Below, piece by piece: positions 46,220 through 56,001 of a DNA stretch of 64,000 nt; positions within the stretch are counted from its first letter, which is position 1, and each line of letters begins with the position of its first letter. This DNA comes from Bradyrhizobium amphicarpaeae (GTDB lineage: Bacteria; Pseudomonadota; Alphaproteobacteria; Rhizobiales; Xanthobacteraceae): the NCBI RefSeq assembly GCF_002266435.3, contig NZ_CP029426.2:6106001-6170000 (forward strand), in the 5' to 3' direction. A model generated the notes under the pieces. The model was not told where the DNA came from, made no database searches, and saw nothing but the letters and a program-made list of their open reading frames with translations. The translations under genes and the position numbers were made by a program.

Positions 46220-46584
46220 GTCAGGTTTCCCCCGGGCCGGAATACGCCGACGGGACGCACCTCGTAAGCACCGCCGGGATTGGCAGCACCAAGATCGCGC
46301 GCGACGTCGAGCGCCTCGTCGAGATTCTTGCAGTCGACGATGTAGAAGCCGAGCAACTGCTCCTTGGTCTCGGCATAGGGGCCGTCGAGCACCAGCGGCG
46401 GGTCTTCCTTGCGCAAGGTCGCCGCCGCCGTGGTCGGCAGCAGCCGCGCCACCGGCCCGAGCCGGCCCTGCTGGGTGAGCTTCTCCTGCACCACGGCGAG
46501 CTTCTTCATCACGGCCTCGTCCTGCTCCTTGCTCCAGGAGCCGACGAAGTCCTCATCGTGATAGCAAAGAATGGCGTAAAGCAT
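46216..46584 (-). CDS. DGPF/YciI-family protein coupled to ECF42 sigma
   Basis: The 122-residue protein from the ATG at 46582-46584 (GAGGAAAG before it) begins MLYAILCYHDEDFVGSWSKE. The signature LDGPYAETKEQLLGFYIVDC is the DGPF block, and AYEVRPVG ends the domain. It is the first gene of the sigma operon, overlapping the sigma start by four bases. In characterised ECF42 systems the DGPF genes are the main targets, but their enzymatic role is not established. A second DGPF protein lies at 37997-38410. Confidence 0.93.
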   Translation of the reverse strand: MLYAILCYHDEDFVGSWSKEQDEAVMKKLAVVQEKLTQQGRLGPVARLLPTTAAATLRKEDPPLVLDGPYAETKEQLLGFYIVDCKNLDEALDVARDLGAANPGGAYEVRPVGVFRPGGNLT

Positions 46585-46614
46585 AGGCGGCACTTTCCTC
46601 GAACGCTTGATTTG

Positions 46615-46643
46615 AAGACGCGCCAATATGCCCCGCCCCGACA
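46615..46643 (-). promoter_or_regulatory. ECF42-type promoter 4 (DGPF-sigma operon, autoregulatory)
   Basis: On the minus strand TGTCGG (46643-46638) and CGTCTT (46620-46615) are 17 nt apart, with CGTC 36 bp before the DGPF start. TTATTTCCGC lies just upstream, as at 38476-38504. Confidence 0.72.
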
Positions 46644-46729
46644 GCGCTGCGGAAATAATTTGCAGGAAAAGTCCGGCAGATCATGCCAAGGAGAGCTTTT
46701 GTAAGCGGAACCCCGACGAGGCACTTCGA

Positions 46730-47695
46730 ATGACCAAAGGCACCCTGGCCGTCCTGATCAACAGCACGCAGCAGAACTGGCTGCCGGAGCGCTGGAAGGC
46801 CCGGTTCGAGGCGGTCGGCGGCGGCCGTCGCGTGGTGCTGCTGCCGGATTCCACGCTCGATCCCGCCGAGGTGCACTATGCCACGGTGTGGAAGCCGGTG
46901 CCGGGCGACCTCGGCGCCTTTCCCAATCTGCGGGCGATCTTCAATCTCGGCGCCGGCGTCGACGCGCTGATGGCGGACAAGAGCCTGCCTGACGTGCCGC
47001 TGGTGCGCGTCGCCGTGCCCGACCTGACCGGCCGCATGACCGAATATGTGGTGCTGCACGTGCTGATGCACCACCGCCAGGAGCTCTATTTGCGGGACTC
47101 GCAGCGAGTGAAGCGCTGGGAGCCCCGATATCAATGGCCGGCGAGCGCGGTTACGGTCGGCGTCATGGGATTGGGAACGCTCGGCGCGGATGCCGCCGAC
47201 GTGCTGCGCCGGCTCGGCTTCCGTGTCGCCGGCTGGAGCCGCAGCCCGCGCGCGATCGACGGCGTCGAATGCTTCCATGGCACCGCTGGCATGGATACGT
47301 TCCTGCGCAAGACCGACATCCTGGTCAGCCTGCTGCCGCTGACGCCGGAGACGCACGGCATCCTCAACCGCGACGTCTTCACCAGGCTCAACCGCAGCAG
47401 CCCGCTCGGCGCGCCGGTGCTGATCAATGCCGGCCGCGGCGGTTTGCAGAACGAAGCCGACATCCTGGCCTGCCTCGACGACGGCACGCTGGGCGCCGCC
47501 TCCCTCGACGTCTTCGTGCAGGAGCCGCAGCCCGATGACAGCCGGTTCTGGACCCACCCCAAGGTGGTGCTGACGCCGCACAACGCCGCCGATACGGATG
47601 CGGATGCGATCTCGGCCTACGTCGCCGAGCAGATCGCGCGTTTCGAGGCCGGTGGTGCACTGGAGAATGTGGTGGACCGGGCCAGGGGATACTAG
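46730..47695 (+). CDS. ghrA: 2-hydroxyacid dehydrogenase (glyoxylate/hydroxypyruvate reductase A type)
   Basis: The 321-residue enzyme reduces glyoxylate or hydroxypyruvate with NAD(P)H. The nucleotide loop is [16 protein letters not shown], and the catalytic triad positions are seen in INAGRGGL (Arg), VFVQEPQP (Glu) and LTPHNAA (His). The N-terminal half with [10 protein letters not shown] is GhrA-like. ATG 46730 is the natural start; in-frame codons before it fall in the divergent promoter region shared with the sigma operon. Confidence 0.88.
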   Translation: MTKGTLAVLINSTQQNWLPERWKARFEAVGGGRRVVLLPDSTLDPAEVHYATVWKPVPGDLGAFPNLRAIFNLGAGVDALMADKSLPDVPLVRVAVPDLTGRMTEYVVLHVLMHHRQELYLRDSQRVKRWEPRYQWPASAVTVGVMGLGTLGADAADVLRRLGFRVAGWSRSPRAIDGVECFHGTAGMDTFLRKTDILVSLLPLTPETHGILNRDVFTRLNRSSPLGAPVLINAGRGGLQNEADILACLDDGTLGAASLDVFVQEPQPDDSRFWTHPKVVLTPHNAADTDADAISAYVAEQIARFEAGGALENVVDRARGY

Positions 47696-47807
47696 GCCAC
47701 ACGCCGTCGCCTCATTCCCAGCGGCACAACTGCCGGTACCCCGTTCATCCTCTCTTAGCGAGAAGTTGATAAGCGTCCTTCATCAACTCTCAACGAACGA
47801 GTCGGAC

Positions 47808-49775
47808 ATGCGCGCGAGTCTCGGCCTCAGGATGCGGATTACGGTTGCCCTCGCGGCGACCGCGGCGGCGACCGCCCTGTTCGCCGTGCTCGGGGCGATG
47901 TGGATCATCGCGGGAATCATCGACCGCGCCGATCAGCGCGAGCTGCGCAGCCATTACGATGCCCTGCTGTCGCGGATCGCGGAGGAGTCGCATCGCGCCG
48001 CCGCCATGAGCACGGTTGTGGCCGCGATGCCGGCGACGCAGGACGCGATGGCCAAACAAGACCGCAACGCCCTGGTCGGGCTGTTCGGGCCGGTGTTCGC
48101 CGCGACCAAATCGGAATACGGTGTCGAGCAGTTCCAGTTCCATGTGGCACCGGCGACCTCGTTCCTGCGCGTGCACCAGCCCGCCAAATTCGGCGACGAT
48201 CTTTCCGGCTTCCGCAAGACCGTTCTGGTCGCCAATCAGGAGCACAAGGTCGTGGTCGGCCTCGAGGGCGGCGTGGCCGGGCTCGGCATCCGCGGCGTGG
48301 TGCCGATCGCGCAAGGGGCCAAGCATCTCGGCTCGGTCGAATTCGGCCTGACCTTCGGCCAATCCTTCCTCGACGATTTCAAGACCAACCGCCACATCGA
48401 CGTCGCCTTCCACCTCGCCGACGGCTCCGGCTTCAAGCTGTTCGGCGGCACGCTGAAGGGCAAGAGCTTCTTCGACGCCGCCGATTACGGCCACGCCACC
48501 GCAGGCAGCTTCACCGTGAAGCAGGCCAAGCTCGACAGCACGCCGGTCGCAGCGCTGCTCGGACCGATCAAGGACTTCTCCGGAAAGCCGCTCGGAGCCG
48601 TCGAGCTGGTGATGGACAATGCCGATTACGAAGCCTCGGCCGACCGCGCCTGGATGCTCGCAATCGGCATCGCCGCGCTCGGGTTGCTGCTGGCAGGGAT
48701 CGTCGGCTATCTCATTGCCCGCAGCATCTCGCGCCCGATCCTCTCCATCACGTCGGTCATGCGCGAGCTAGCCGACGGCCGGACCGACGTCACTATCCCC
48801 GCCAGCAAGGCCAACGACGAAGTCGGGGCAATGGTGAAGGCGGTCGCGGTGTTCCGCGACAACGCCGTCAATTTCGGCAAGCTCCAGGCCGAGCAGCTGG
48901 AGGCCAAGGCGCAGTCCGAGGCGGAGAAGCGGCGCGCCTTCGCCGCGCTTGCCGACAATTTCGAGGCCAGCATCCGCGACGTCGTCACCACGGTGTCCTC
49001 GGCTGCGGTCGAGATGGAGCATACGGCGCGGTCGATGTCGGCCATCGTCGAACAATCCCGACAGCAGACGCGCGCGGTGTCGTCGGCCTCGACACTGGCC
49101 TCGGAGAACGTGCAGACCGTCGCGGCGGCGGCGGAAGAGCTGTCCTCCTCGATGACCGAGATCAGCCGGCGCCTCGCCCACGCCACCGAGGTGGTCGGCA
49201 AGGCCGCGAGCGACGGACGGCAGTCGAATGCACGCGTACAGAGCCTGGCCGAGGCCGCGCAGAAGATCGGCGACGTCGTCTCCTTCATCAGCGGCATCGC
49301 CGGCCAGACCAACCTGCTGGCGCTGAACGCGACCATCGAAGCGGCGCGCGCGGGCGAAGCCGGCCGCGGCTTTGCCGTGGTCGCTTCCGAAGTCAAGGCG
49401 CTGGCGACGCAGACGGCGAAGGCGACCGAGGAGATCGGGGCACAGGTCACGGCGGTGCAGGGCGAGACATCAGGCGCGGTTGACGGCATTCAGTCGATCT
49501 GCGCGACGATCCAGCAGGTGGACGAGATCTCCGCCGCGATCGCTGCGGCCGTCGGCCAGCAGGGTACGGCGACGCAGGAGATCGCACAGAACGTCCAGCA
49601 GGCGGCCGCCCGCACCGGCGAGGTCTCGCAGAACATCTCCGGTGTCACGGCCGGCATCGCCGCGACGGGCACAGCGGCCGAGGAAGTGCTGGGTTCGGCG
49701 ATCGAGCTGTCGAAGCAGTCGCAGCGGCTGCGGGACGAAGTGGATCGCTTCCTCGCGCAGATCCGAGCGGCGTAG
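47808..49775 (+). CDS. Methyl-accepting chemotaxis protein with periplasmic Cache-like domain
   Basis: The 655-residue receptor starts at ATG 47808. Membrane helix 1 (about 11-37), a periplasmic domain (about 40-280; EEFQFH-like [40 protein letters not shown]) of the Cache/double-cache-like MCP type, membrane helix 2 (about 281-306), HAMP (about 303-355) and the signalling hairpin with tip [18 protein letters not shown] (about 515-533). The HxP lipid/small-acid pattern ([13 protein letters not shown]) is often seen in receptors for carboxylates; the ligand is unknown. No che genes lie nearby. Confidence 0.93.
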   Translation: MRASLGLRMRITVALAATAAATALFAVLGAMWIIAGIIDRADQRELRSHYDALLSRIAEESHRAAAMSTVVAAMPATQDAMAKQDRNALVGLFGPVFAATKSEYGVEQFQFHVAPATSFLRVHQPAKFGDDLSGFRKTVLVANQEHKVVVGLEGGVAGLGIRGVVPIAQGAKHLGSVEFGLTFGQSFLDDFKTNRHIDVAFHLADGSGFKLFGGTLKGKSFFDAADYGHATAGSFTVKQAKLDSTPVAALLGPIKDFSGKPLGAVELVMDNADYEASADRAWMLAIGIAALGLLLAGIVGYLIARSISRPILSITSVMRELADGRTDVTIPASKANDEVGAMVKAVAVFRDNAVNFGKLQAEQLEAKAQSEAEKRRAFAALADNFEASIRDVVTTVSSAAVEMEHTARSMSAIVEQSRQQTRAVSSASTLASENVQTVAAAAEELSSSMTEISRRLAHATEVVGKAASDGRQSNARVQSLAEAAQKIGDVVSFISGIAGQTNLLALNATIEAARAGEAGRGFAVVASEVKALATQTAKATEEIGAQVTAVQGETSGAVDGIQSICATIQQVDEISAAIAAAVGQQGTATQEIAQNVQQAAARTGEVSQNISGVTAGIAATGTAAEEVLGSAIELSKQSQRLRDEVDRFLAQIRAA

Positions 49776-49805
49776 TCGGGACGCGGGATCGCTGCCGCCT
49801 CTCGC

Positions 49806-49957
49806 TGTCGTCCCTGCGAACGCAGGGATCCATACCGCGTGATGCAATCGGTAGCGCAGGGTCGCAGTACCAAAGACTCTTCGACTCCTAGTCTTCGCCA
49901 GACTACTGCTGCGGCGTACGGGTCCCGGATCTGCGCTCACGCTTGTCCGGGACGACA
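49806..49957. repeat. Dispersed palindromic repeat element
   Basis: TGTCGTCCC (49806-49814) and GGGACGACA (49949-49957) are 9-bp terminal inverted repeats of a roughly 150-bp element that also contains the inner hairpin CCTGCG-AA-CGCAGG. It lies between two convergent genes. From memory the ends match a very common intergenic repeat of Bradyrhizobium. Confidence 0.65.
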
Positions 49958-49958
49958 A

Positions 49959-50621
49959 CTAGGATTTGGCTCCCACCATCACATCGATCGCACCCTTCAC
50001 GATCGCCTCCAGCTCTTTGCGCGGCACGCGCGCGCGGGAACGGATGGCGATGGTGTGCACCGTTGCTGATGCGATCTGCGCCAGCACCGCCGGCTCAGCG
50101 CTCTCCGGCAATTCACCCTTCTCCTTCGCGCGGCGGAAGCAATTCGCAAAGGCCTTGTCGAGCTCGGTGAGCCCGTCGAGCACCATGGCTCGGATCTCGG
50201 GATCGCCGACGGCTTCGGAAGCTGCCGTCACCACCGTGAAGCAGCCGCGCGGGCCGGTCTCGCCGGACAGATAGATGTTCAGCGCTGAGGCGAAGATGCG
50301 CTCCAGCCGCTGGCGCACCGGCATCTCCTCGCGGAAGATTGCGGACATGGATGCCCGCGCTTCCTCGCGGTAGCGCTGATAGCTCTTGATGTAGAGCTCG
50401 CGCTTGTCGCCGAAGGCACCATACAGGCTCGGCCGATTCATCCCGGTCGCTTCGCTGAGATCATCGAGCGAGGTCGCGGCAAACCCCTGCCTGCGGAACA
50501 GATCCAGCGCCTTGCCGAGCGCAACCTCGGGCTCGTAGGCGCGCGGGCGGCCGCGGCGCTTGGGCTGGCCGCGGCCCTCGGGCTCATTGGCGGCAGCTGG
50601 CGGTTTTGACTTTTGTACCAT
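49959..50621 (-). CDS. TetR/AcrR-family regulator
   Basis: The 220-residue protein has a basic N-terminal tail (RGRPRAYEPEVALGKAL), the TetR helix-turn-helix (DLFRRQGFAATSLDDLSEAT then MNRPSLYGAFGDKRELY) and a TetR_C_33-like ligand domain (GCFTVVTAASEAVGDPEI). It is divergent from a beta-class glutathione S-transferase. Inverted repeats in the shared promoter suggest it controls both. This regulator-GST arrangement is typical of electrophile or drug response. Confidence 0.9.
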   Translation of the reverse strand: MVQKSKPPAAANEPEGRGQPKRRGRPRAYEPEVALGKALDLFRRQGFAATSLDDLSEATGMNRPSLYGAFGDKRELYIKSYQRYREEARASMSAIFREEMPVRQRLERIFASALNIYLSGETGPRGCFTVVTAASEAVGDPEIRAMVLDGLTELDKAFANCFRRAKEKGELPESAEPAVLAQIASATVHTIAIRSRARVPRKELEAIVKGAIDVMVGAKS

Positions 50622-50670
50622 TTCGCAAATAATCCTTGACCGGGTTCATATTATGCAAGATGGTACAAAA
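50611..50670. promoter_or_regulatory. Shared tetR/GST promoter with inverted repeats
   Basis: TTTTGTACCAT (50611-50621) and ATGGTACAAAA (50660-50670) are perfect 11-bp complements with 38 nt between. The left copy includes the tetR start codon, and the right copy ends 53 bp before the GST start. Each may be half of a large operator or an independent site. Confidence 0.6.
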
Positions 50671-50723
50671 ATCAATCTGGCCAGGTTGAGCGAAACCTCA
50701 AGAATTGCCCAAGGAGGCTACAG

Positions 50724-51368
50724 ATGGATCTCTATTTCTCGCCGCTCGCCTGTTCGATGGCAACACGCGTCGCGCTATACGAAGCCGGTGCCGAGGCGAA
50801 CTATCTCGAGGTCGACCCGTCGACCAAGACGGTGCTGAGCGACGGCTCCGACTTCCGCGCCGTCAATCCGATCGGCCTGGTGCCGACGCTGCGCACCGAC
50901 GAGGGCGTGATCCTGACCGAGAACGCCGCGATCCTGCAATACGTCGCCGACCGCTTCCCGCAATCGGGGCTCGGTGCGGCGGAGGGCATCGATCGCACGC
51001 GGCTGCATCAATGGCTGTGCTTCACCGGCACCGAGTTGCACAAGGGGCTGTTCGTGCCCGTGCTCGACCGCAGGGCGCCGCAGGAAGCGAAGGCCTATGT
51101 GCTGGAGAGAAACCTGTCGCGGCTCGACTATCTCGACAATTACCTGAAGGGGCGCGACTTCCTGCTCGACCATTTCAGCGTCGCTGACGCCTACCTCGTC
51201 ACGGTCATCAACTGGACCATGGCGACGCCGCCGATCGAACTGGCGAAATGGCCGAACGTCAAGGCCTATTACGAACGCCTGCGTCAGCGGCCGTCGGTCG
51301 CGAAGGCGGTTGCGGAAGAGTTCGAACTGTACAAGGCAGAGCTCGCGCGCAAGAAGGCGGCGGCATAG
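50724..51368 (+). CDS. Beta-class glutathione S-transferase
   Basis: The 214-residue protein conjugates or reduces electrophiles with glutathione in the cytoplasm. The thioredoxin-fold half begins MDLYFSPLACSMATRVAL, with Cys10 at the beta-class position, then NPIGLVPTLRTDEGVILTEN with the cis-Pro and glutathione-contact residues. The alpha-helical half has DYLDNYLKGRDFLLDHFSVA. A strong AAGGAGG ribosome site precedes the ATG. It is probably regulated by the divergent TetR gene. Confidence 0.93.
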   Translation: MDLYFSPLACSMATRVALYEAGAEANYLEVDPSTKTVLSDGSDFRAVNPIGLVPTLRTDEGVILTENAAILQYVADRFPQSGLGAAEGIDRTRLHQWLCFTGTELHKGLFVPVLDRRAPQEAKAYVLERNLSRLDYLDNYLKGRDFLLDHFSVADAYLVTVINWTMATPPIELAKWPNVKAYYERLRQRPSVAKAVAEEFELYKAELARKKAAA

Positions 51369-51398
51369 ACGAACGCTGCCTTGCGCCGTCGATCCAGT

Positions 51399-51425
51399 CG
51401 TTGTCCCCTCGAACGCGGGACAACG
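51399..51425. terminator. Palindrome between convergent genes
   Basis: CGTTGTCCC (51399-51407) and GGGACAACG (51417-51425) are perfect arms in an 80-bp convergent gap. It may act as a bidirectional terminator or be a short dispersed repeat. Confidence 0.45.
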
Positions 51426-51448
51426 ACTTGCAACAGATCGGCGTCCGC

Positions 51449-53599
51449 TCAAGCGGCCCTGACACTGTCGAGAAAGCGACCGACTTCCGTTCGCAGCCGG
51501 TTACTGTCGCTTGAAAGCGCTTGCGCCGCGTCGAGCACCTGCGCGGAGGCAGAGCCTGTTTCGGAGGCGCCACGCTGGACGTCGCTGATGTTCGACGAGA
51601 CCTGATGCGTGCCTTGAGCAGCCTGCTGGACATTGCGCGCAATCTCCTGGGTCGCCGCGCCCTGCTCCTCGACCGCCGCCGCGATGGTCGAGGAGATCTC
51701 CGACAAGGACTTGATCGTGCTGCTGATCATCTTGATGGCGTTGACCGAATCCTGAGTGGCGCCCTGAATGCCGGCGATCTGCTGGGAGATCTCGCCGGTC
51801 GCCTTGGCGGTCTGCTCGGCCAGGGCCTTCACTTCGGAGGCCACGACGGCAAAACCACGGCCGGCTTCGCCGGCCCGCGCGGCCTCGATCGTTGCGTTCA
51901 GTGCGAGCAGATTGGTCTGGCCCGCGATCGTGTTGATGAGCTCCACGACGTCGCCGATCCGGGCTGCCGCAATGGAGAGTTCGCCGACCTTCTGATCGGT
52001 CAGGCGGGCCTGCTCCACCGCCTCGTTGGCCATCCGCGCCGACTCTTGAACCTGGCGGCCGATTTCGTTGACGGAGGACGACAGCTCTTCCGTCGCACTC
52101 GCGACGGATTGCACGTTGGTGGACGCTTCTTCGGAAGCCGCAGCGACCATCGTCGCAAGCTTCTCGCCGCGCTCCGCGGTCGAGGTCAGCGTGTTGGCCG
52201 AGGCCTCAAGCTCGGTCGAGGCCGAGGACACGGTTTCGATGATCTCGCCCACCGCGCTTTCGAAGCTGCCGGCCAGCTTGATCATCTCGACCTTGCGCTC
52301 GGCAGCCGACCGCCTTTGCGTCGCGCCGAGCTCATCGCGGTCGAATCGGACGCTCGCCTGCAACGTCTGCAGGTTTCTGAGCGCGACACCGAGTTCGTCG
52401 TCCCGTTCGACGACGATGCGGTTGTCGAGCTTGCCGGCGTTGACGCTCAGCATCGCATCATTGAGCCGCTGGAGCGGGCGCACGATGGCGCGAATGGTCT
52501 GACGGCTGAGGAGCCCAGCGACGGTGATGCTGAGGGCCAGGAGCGTCAAGGCAATGCCGATCAGCCAGCCATACTCGTATGTCGCCGCATCGTACTCCGC
52601 CTTGGCCTCCCTGATCTGAATTTCCACCAGCTTGTCAAGATCGGCCTTGGCCGCGTCGTACAGCTCGCGGGCTGGGCCCGCGAGGGCGGCAGCAAGCTCC
52701 ACGTACTTCTGCTGCGATAGCAGCGACAGCGCCGGCTTCAATCCTTTCTCGACATAGTTCACTCGCTTCGGCGTAAAGGTATCGGCGACACCCTTTTCTT
52801 CAGGCGTGAGATAAGTTGCCACGTATTCGGACCAGACCTTGCCGACCTTGTCCAGATTGGCACCGACCCTGGTCGCAACCTCACCGACGGGCTTTCCGGC
52901 TGCGCCGTTGGAGGCGGCTTCGAACAGCAGCGCCGTATTGTCCCTCATTCGGTCATTGATCTCGAAGAGCTGTGCGAGCGGAAGCGCCCGATCCTCGTAG
53001 ATCGATTTCATCCTGATATTGCTCTCGCGCGTGCCCAGCAGGCCCGCGCCTCCAATCGCCAGGAGCAAGAACAGCAGGGCTGCGACAAGGGTGACAAGGC
53101 GCGCATTCAGCGTACCGTTGAAAATGGCAAGTCGGTCGAGCAGCGAACGTCGCCGAATGACGCCGGCATCCAGCCGATAAGCGTGTGCCCGGTTCTCGCG
53201 GATCATCGCGTACACCTGCTCCGCCTCGGCGCGCTGATCCGCCGGCAACTTGGTGCGGATGGAGCTATAGCCGACGATCTGCCCGTTCTCCCGAATGGGA
53301 GAGGCGGTTGCCAACACCCAGTAGAAGTCCCCGTTCTTGCGCCGGTTCTTCACGGCACCGGACCACGGCTTGCCCTGCTGGAGCGTCGCCCACAGATTTT
53401 CGAAGGCTGCTGACGGCATGTCCGGATGGCGGATGATGTTGTGGGCCTGCCCCATCAACTCGGCTTCAGAAAATCCGGAAGCGTCGACGAACTGATCGTT
53501 GAAGTAGGTCAGCTTCCCTTTCGTATCGGTGCGGGAAACGATCAGCATATCATCGGTAACCGGATATTCGACGGCCGTGACCGGAAGATTGGTCCGCAT
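51449..53599 (-). CDS. Aer-like PAS chemoreceptor
   Basis: The 716-residue receptor starts at the ATG at 53597-53599 with GGAGG before it. The N-terminal PAS domain (about 15-125; [57 protein letters not shown]) matches the FAD-binding Aer type. Membrane helix 1 (about 168-190), a 4-helix-bundle periplasmic domain (about 191-342), membrane helix 2 (about 343-366) and HAMP follow, then the signalling hairpin with [20 protein letters not shown]. The periplasmic bundle is unusual for Aer proper, so it could sense both redox state and an external ligand. Confidence 0.93.
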   Translation of the reverse strand: MRTNLPVTAVEYPVTDDMLIVSRTDTKGKLTYFNDQFVDASGFSEAELMGQAHNIIRHPDMPSAAFENLWATLQQGKPWSGAVKNRRKNGDFYWVLATASPIRENGQIVGYSSIRTKLPADQRAEAEQVYAMIRENRAHAYRLDAGVIRRRSLLDRLAIFNGTLNARLVTLVAALLFLLLAIGGAGLLGTRESNIRMKSIYEDRALPLAQLFEINDRMRDNTALLFEAASNGAAGKPVGEVATRVGANLDKVGKVWSEYVATYLTPEEKGVADTFTPKRVNYVEKGLKPALSLLSQQKYVELAAALAGPARELYDAAKADLDKLVEIQIREAKAEYDAATYEYGWLIGIALTLLALSITVAGLLSRQTIRAIVRPLQRLNDAMLSVNAGKLDNRIVVERDDELGVALRNLQTLQASVRFDRDELGATQRRSAAERKVEMIKLAGSFESAVGEIIETVSSASTELEASANTLTSTAERGEKLATMVAAASEEASTNVQSVASATEELSSSVNEIGRQVQESARMANEAVEQARLTDQKVGELSIAAARIGDVVELINTIAGQTNLLALNATIEAARAGEAGRGFAVVASEVKALAEQTAKATGEISQQIAGIQGATQDSVNAIKMISSTIKSLSEISSTIAAAVEEQGAATQEIARNVQQAAQGTHQVSSNISDVQRGASETGSASAQVLDAAQALSSDSNRLRTEVGRFLDSVRAA

Positions 53600-53895
53600 G
53601 GGAGCCTCCAAATGGTATTCGCGAAAATCGAACCTATGAACTTCAAGTAAGCGCCGAAGCATTTAATTTGCCTAAATGAAAGGCATCGATCCGATCAGTA
53701 GAATTACCTTCGAGTCACGGTTTTCGGCAAAAACGCATCCAATACGGGATACCGCAGAGCAGCAGCCACCGCAGGACGGTCAAGCTCGGCTCGCAATGTC
53801 GCACGCGGTCGCGCGCAGACAGTTCTGATCGCAGCAGTGTTGCAGCGCGTCTGGTTCGCAACTCGCCGTTAGCACGCGCGGTAAAATCGCGACGG

Positions 53896-53982
53896 CGTAG
53901 GATGGGTAGAGTGAAGCCAAACCCATCCATGATCTCTACGATGAAACACGATGGGTTTCGCAAGTGCTCTACCCATCCTGCG
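53896..53982. repeat. Long inverted-repeat hairpin element
   Basis: CGTAGGATGGGTAGAG (53896-53911) and CTCTACCCATCCTGCG (53967-53982) are near-perfect arms. Inside them AAACCCATC and GATGGGTTT form a second stem, with an imperfect loop between. I recall similar ACCCATCC palindromes as dispersed repeats in Bradyrhizobium. The stretch on either side, 53600-53895, shows no gene. Confidence 0.65.
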
Positions 53983-54064
53983 TATTCGCGGACATACCTT
54001 CGCATCCTCGCGGCGTGTTTCGCCCGAGCTTTGCTTGCGTCTTGCACCCTCTTCGAAAGCAAGG

Positions 54065-54169
54065 GCGCAGGGAAGGCCGGGCGCCGGCTGGCACCCGAAG
54101 TCCCGCGTGTGCGAAAAACGCGCACGGGGTTGGACGACAGGTGTGCCGGTCGCCCGGCCTTCCCTGCGC
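54065..54169. repeat. 19-bp perfect inverted repeat
   Basis: The arms at 54065-54083 (GCGCAGGGAAGGCCGGGCG) and 54151-54169 are perfect complements, with a 67-nt interior that itself contains a short hairpin around GTGCGAAAAACGCGCAC. It forms a strong cruciform or RNA hairpin. Confidence 0.75.
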
Positions 54170-54660
54170 GATGGTCTTCACGGTGTCCTTCGTGCTCTCC
54201 TCGGGGAGCGATGCACTATTGCCCCCGTCGCCTTGCGGCTGATCGATGTGCGCACCCGGTCGGGCCGCCGCATCACCGCAAGACTTGACGCCAGAACCTC
54301 GGGCGTCGGGACCACACGACTTCTCCGTCCGCGCACATCCTCGCTGGGTTCTCGACGGCTGGCGTGCGCTCGCCGCCGAGACCATGGGAAGATGCTGTCA
54401 GCGCCGTGTCGTATCGCGCCTGTCGCTGCTCACGGTTGCCCGCCCTGCAGCCATCATTGCGCGCCGACGCCGTCGCGGCCACCGCATCCCGGCCCGCGTC
54501 TCGTGACGATCGCGAAACGCCCCTTGTGGCGGGCGGGATGCCCAGGCTTGTACGGCAAAACCGAACTTCTGTAAATGCGAATATTTTGACGTGTGGCTAT
54601 CGACCCAGCGCTGGCGTGTTTTGCCCGTCGGGCAGCACTACGGATGGTAGACGACGTCGA
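54170..54660. other. Non-coding, repeat-like region
   Basis: About 490 bp with several overlapping open frames in all phases but no plausible start, ribosome site or domain. From memory the stretch beginning with GCGATGCACTATTGCCCC and including GGTCGGGCCGCCGCATCACC is a recurrent non-coding repeat in Bradyrhizobium genomes. Together with 53896-53982 and 54065-54169 it makes 53.6-54.66 kb a repeat-rich island. Confidence 0.5.
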
Positions 54661-54665
54661 TCGAT

Positions 54666-55970
54666 CTACCCGTACAGCACCCGCGGCAGAATCGTGACGA
54701 TCCCGGGCCATAGCGTCAGCAGCAACACGAAGCCGATCATGATCATCAGGTAGGGCATCGTGACGCGCGCGATATAGCCGAGACCGTCGTCCGTGAGGCC
54801 CTGGATCACGAACAGGTTGAAGCCGACCGGCGGGGTGATCTGCGCCATCTCGACGGCAAGCACCAGAAACACGCCGAACCAGACGTCGTCGAAGCCCGCC
54901 CCTTTCACGATCGGCAGCACGATCGGCAGCGTCATCACGATCATCGAGAAGCCGTCGAGGAAGCAGCCGAGCACGAGATAGAAGATGACCAGCACCACGA
55001 TCAGCAGGAAGGGCGACAGGCCGAGGCCCTTCACGAAGGCGGCCACCGCCTGGGGAATGCCGAGGAAGGCCGCGGCATTCCCCAGGATCGAGGCGCCGAG
55101 CACGATCAGCGCGATCATCGAGCAGGTCACGACCGAGCCGATCAGCACGTCGCGTATCACCTGCTGCGACATCGATCCCTGCACCCAGGCGACCAGCGCG
55201 GCGCCGAGCACGCCGACGGCGGCGGCCTCCGACGGCGTGGCGAGGCCGCCATACATCGAGCCGAGCACACAGGCGATCAGGAACAGCGCCGGCGCGAGAT
55301 CCTTCAGCGCCGCGAAGCGCTCGCCCCACGGCACCTGCGAGAGCTTGGCTTCCGTCTCCGGCACCAGGCTGCGGTTCAGCGTCGTATGCAGCATCACCCA
55401 GGCCATGAAGGTCGCTGCCAGCAGAAAGCCCGGAAGCACGCCGGCCGTGAATAGCTTCAGGATCGAAACGTCGCCGAGCACGCCGTAGATGATCATGATG
55501 TTGGACGGCGGGATCAGGAAGCCGAGCGTGCCGGCGCCGGCGAGCGAGCCGATCGCGATGTCGCGCGAATAGCCGCGGCGCGTGAGCTCGTTGAGCGACA
55601 TGCGACCGATCACCTGCGTGGTCGCGGCCGACGAGCCCGAGATCGCCGCGAAGATGGTGCAGCCGATCACGTTGACATGCAGCAGGCGGCCCGGCAGCAG
55701 CCCGGCCCACGGCGCCAGCCCCTGGAACAACGAGCGCGACAGGCGGGTGCGGAACAACAATTCGCCCATCAGGATGAAGAGCGGAAGCGCCAGCAGCTCC
55801 TGCGTGGTCAGGATGTTCCAGGCGTATTGCGGCAAGAGCTTGTCGAGCGGGATCGAACGGAACATCGCCAGCAGCAGCGTCGCGGTGAGCGCGAGCGTCA
55901 GGCCGATCCACACGCCGCAGGCCAGAAGCGCGAACAGGATCGCAAACAGGGCGACGACTTCGATGGTCAT
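54666..55970 (-). CDS. TRAP transporter large permease (DctM type)
   Basis: The 434-residue inner-membrane protein has about 12 helices and the TRAP-DctM motifs: LPLFILMGELLFRTRLSRSL, FAAISGSSAATTQVIG, LAGAGTLGFLIPPSNIMIIY and EMAQITPPVGFNLFVIQGL. It is the Na+-coupled transport subunit. The small permease gene ends 31 bp upstream, then the binding protein and two hydantoinase genes. The substrate is probably a hydantoin, lactam or related organic acid, by context only. Confidence 0.95.
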   Translation of the reverse strand: MTIEVVALFAILFALLACGVWIGLTLALTATLLLAMFRSIPLDKLLPQYAWNILTTQELLALPLFILMGELLFRTRLSRSLFQGLAPWAGLLPGRLLHVNVIGCTIFAAISGSSAATTQVIGRMSLNELTRRGYSRDIAIGSLAGAGTLGFLIPPSNIMIIYGVLGDVSILKLFTAGVLPGFLLAATFMAWVMLHTTLNRSLVPETEAKLSQVPWGERFAALKDLAPALFLIACVLGSMYGGLATPSEAAAVGVLGAALVAWVQGSMSQQVIRDVLIGSVVTCSMIALIVLGASILGNAAAFLGIPQAVAAFVKGLGLSPFLLIVVLVIFYLVLGCFLDGFSMIVMTLPIVLPIVKGAGFDDVWFGVFLVLAVEMAQITPPVGFNLFVIQGLTDDGLGYIARVTMPYLMIMIGFVLLLTLWPGIVTILPRVLYG

Positions 55971-56001
55971 GCGATCTTGAATCCGGGCGCGAGCAAAGCT
56001 G

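Noticed and set aside
54040..54574. Several open frames of 60-207 residues
   Set aside because: They overlap in all phases across palindromic repeats, with no start signals or domains.
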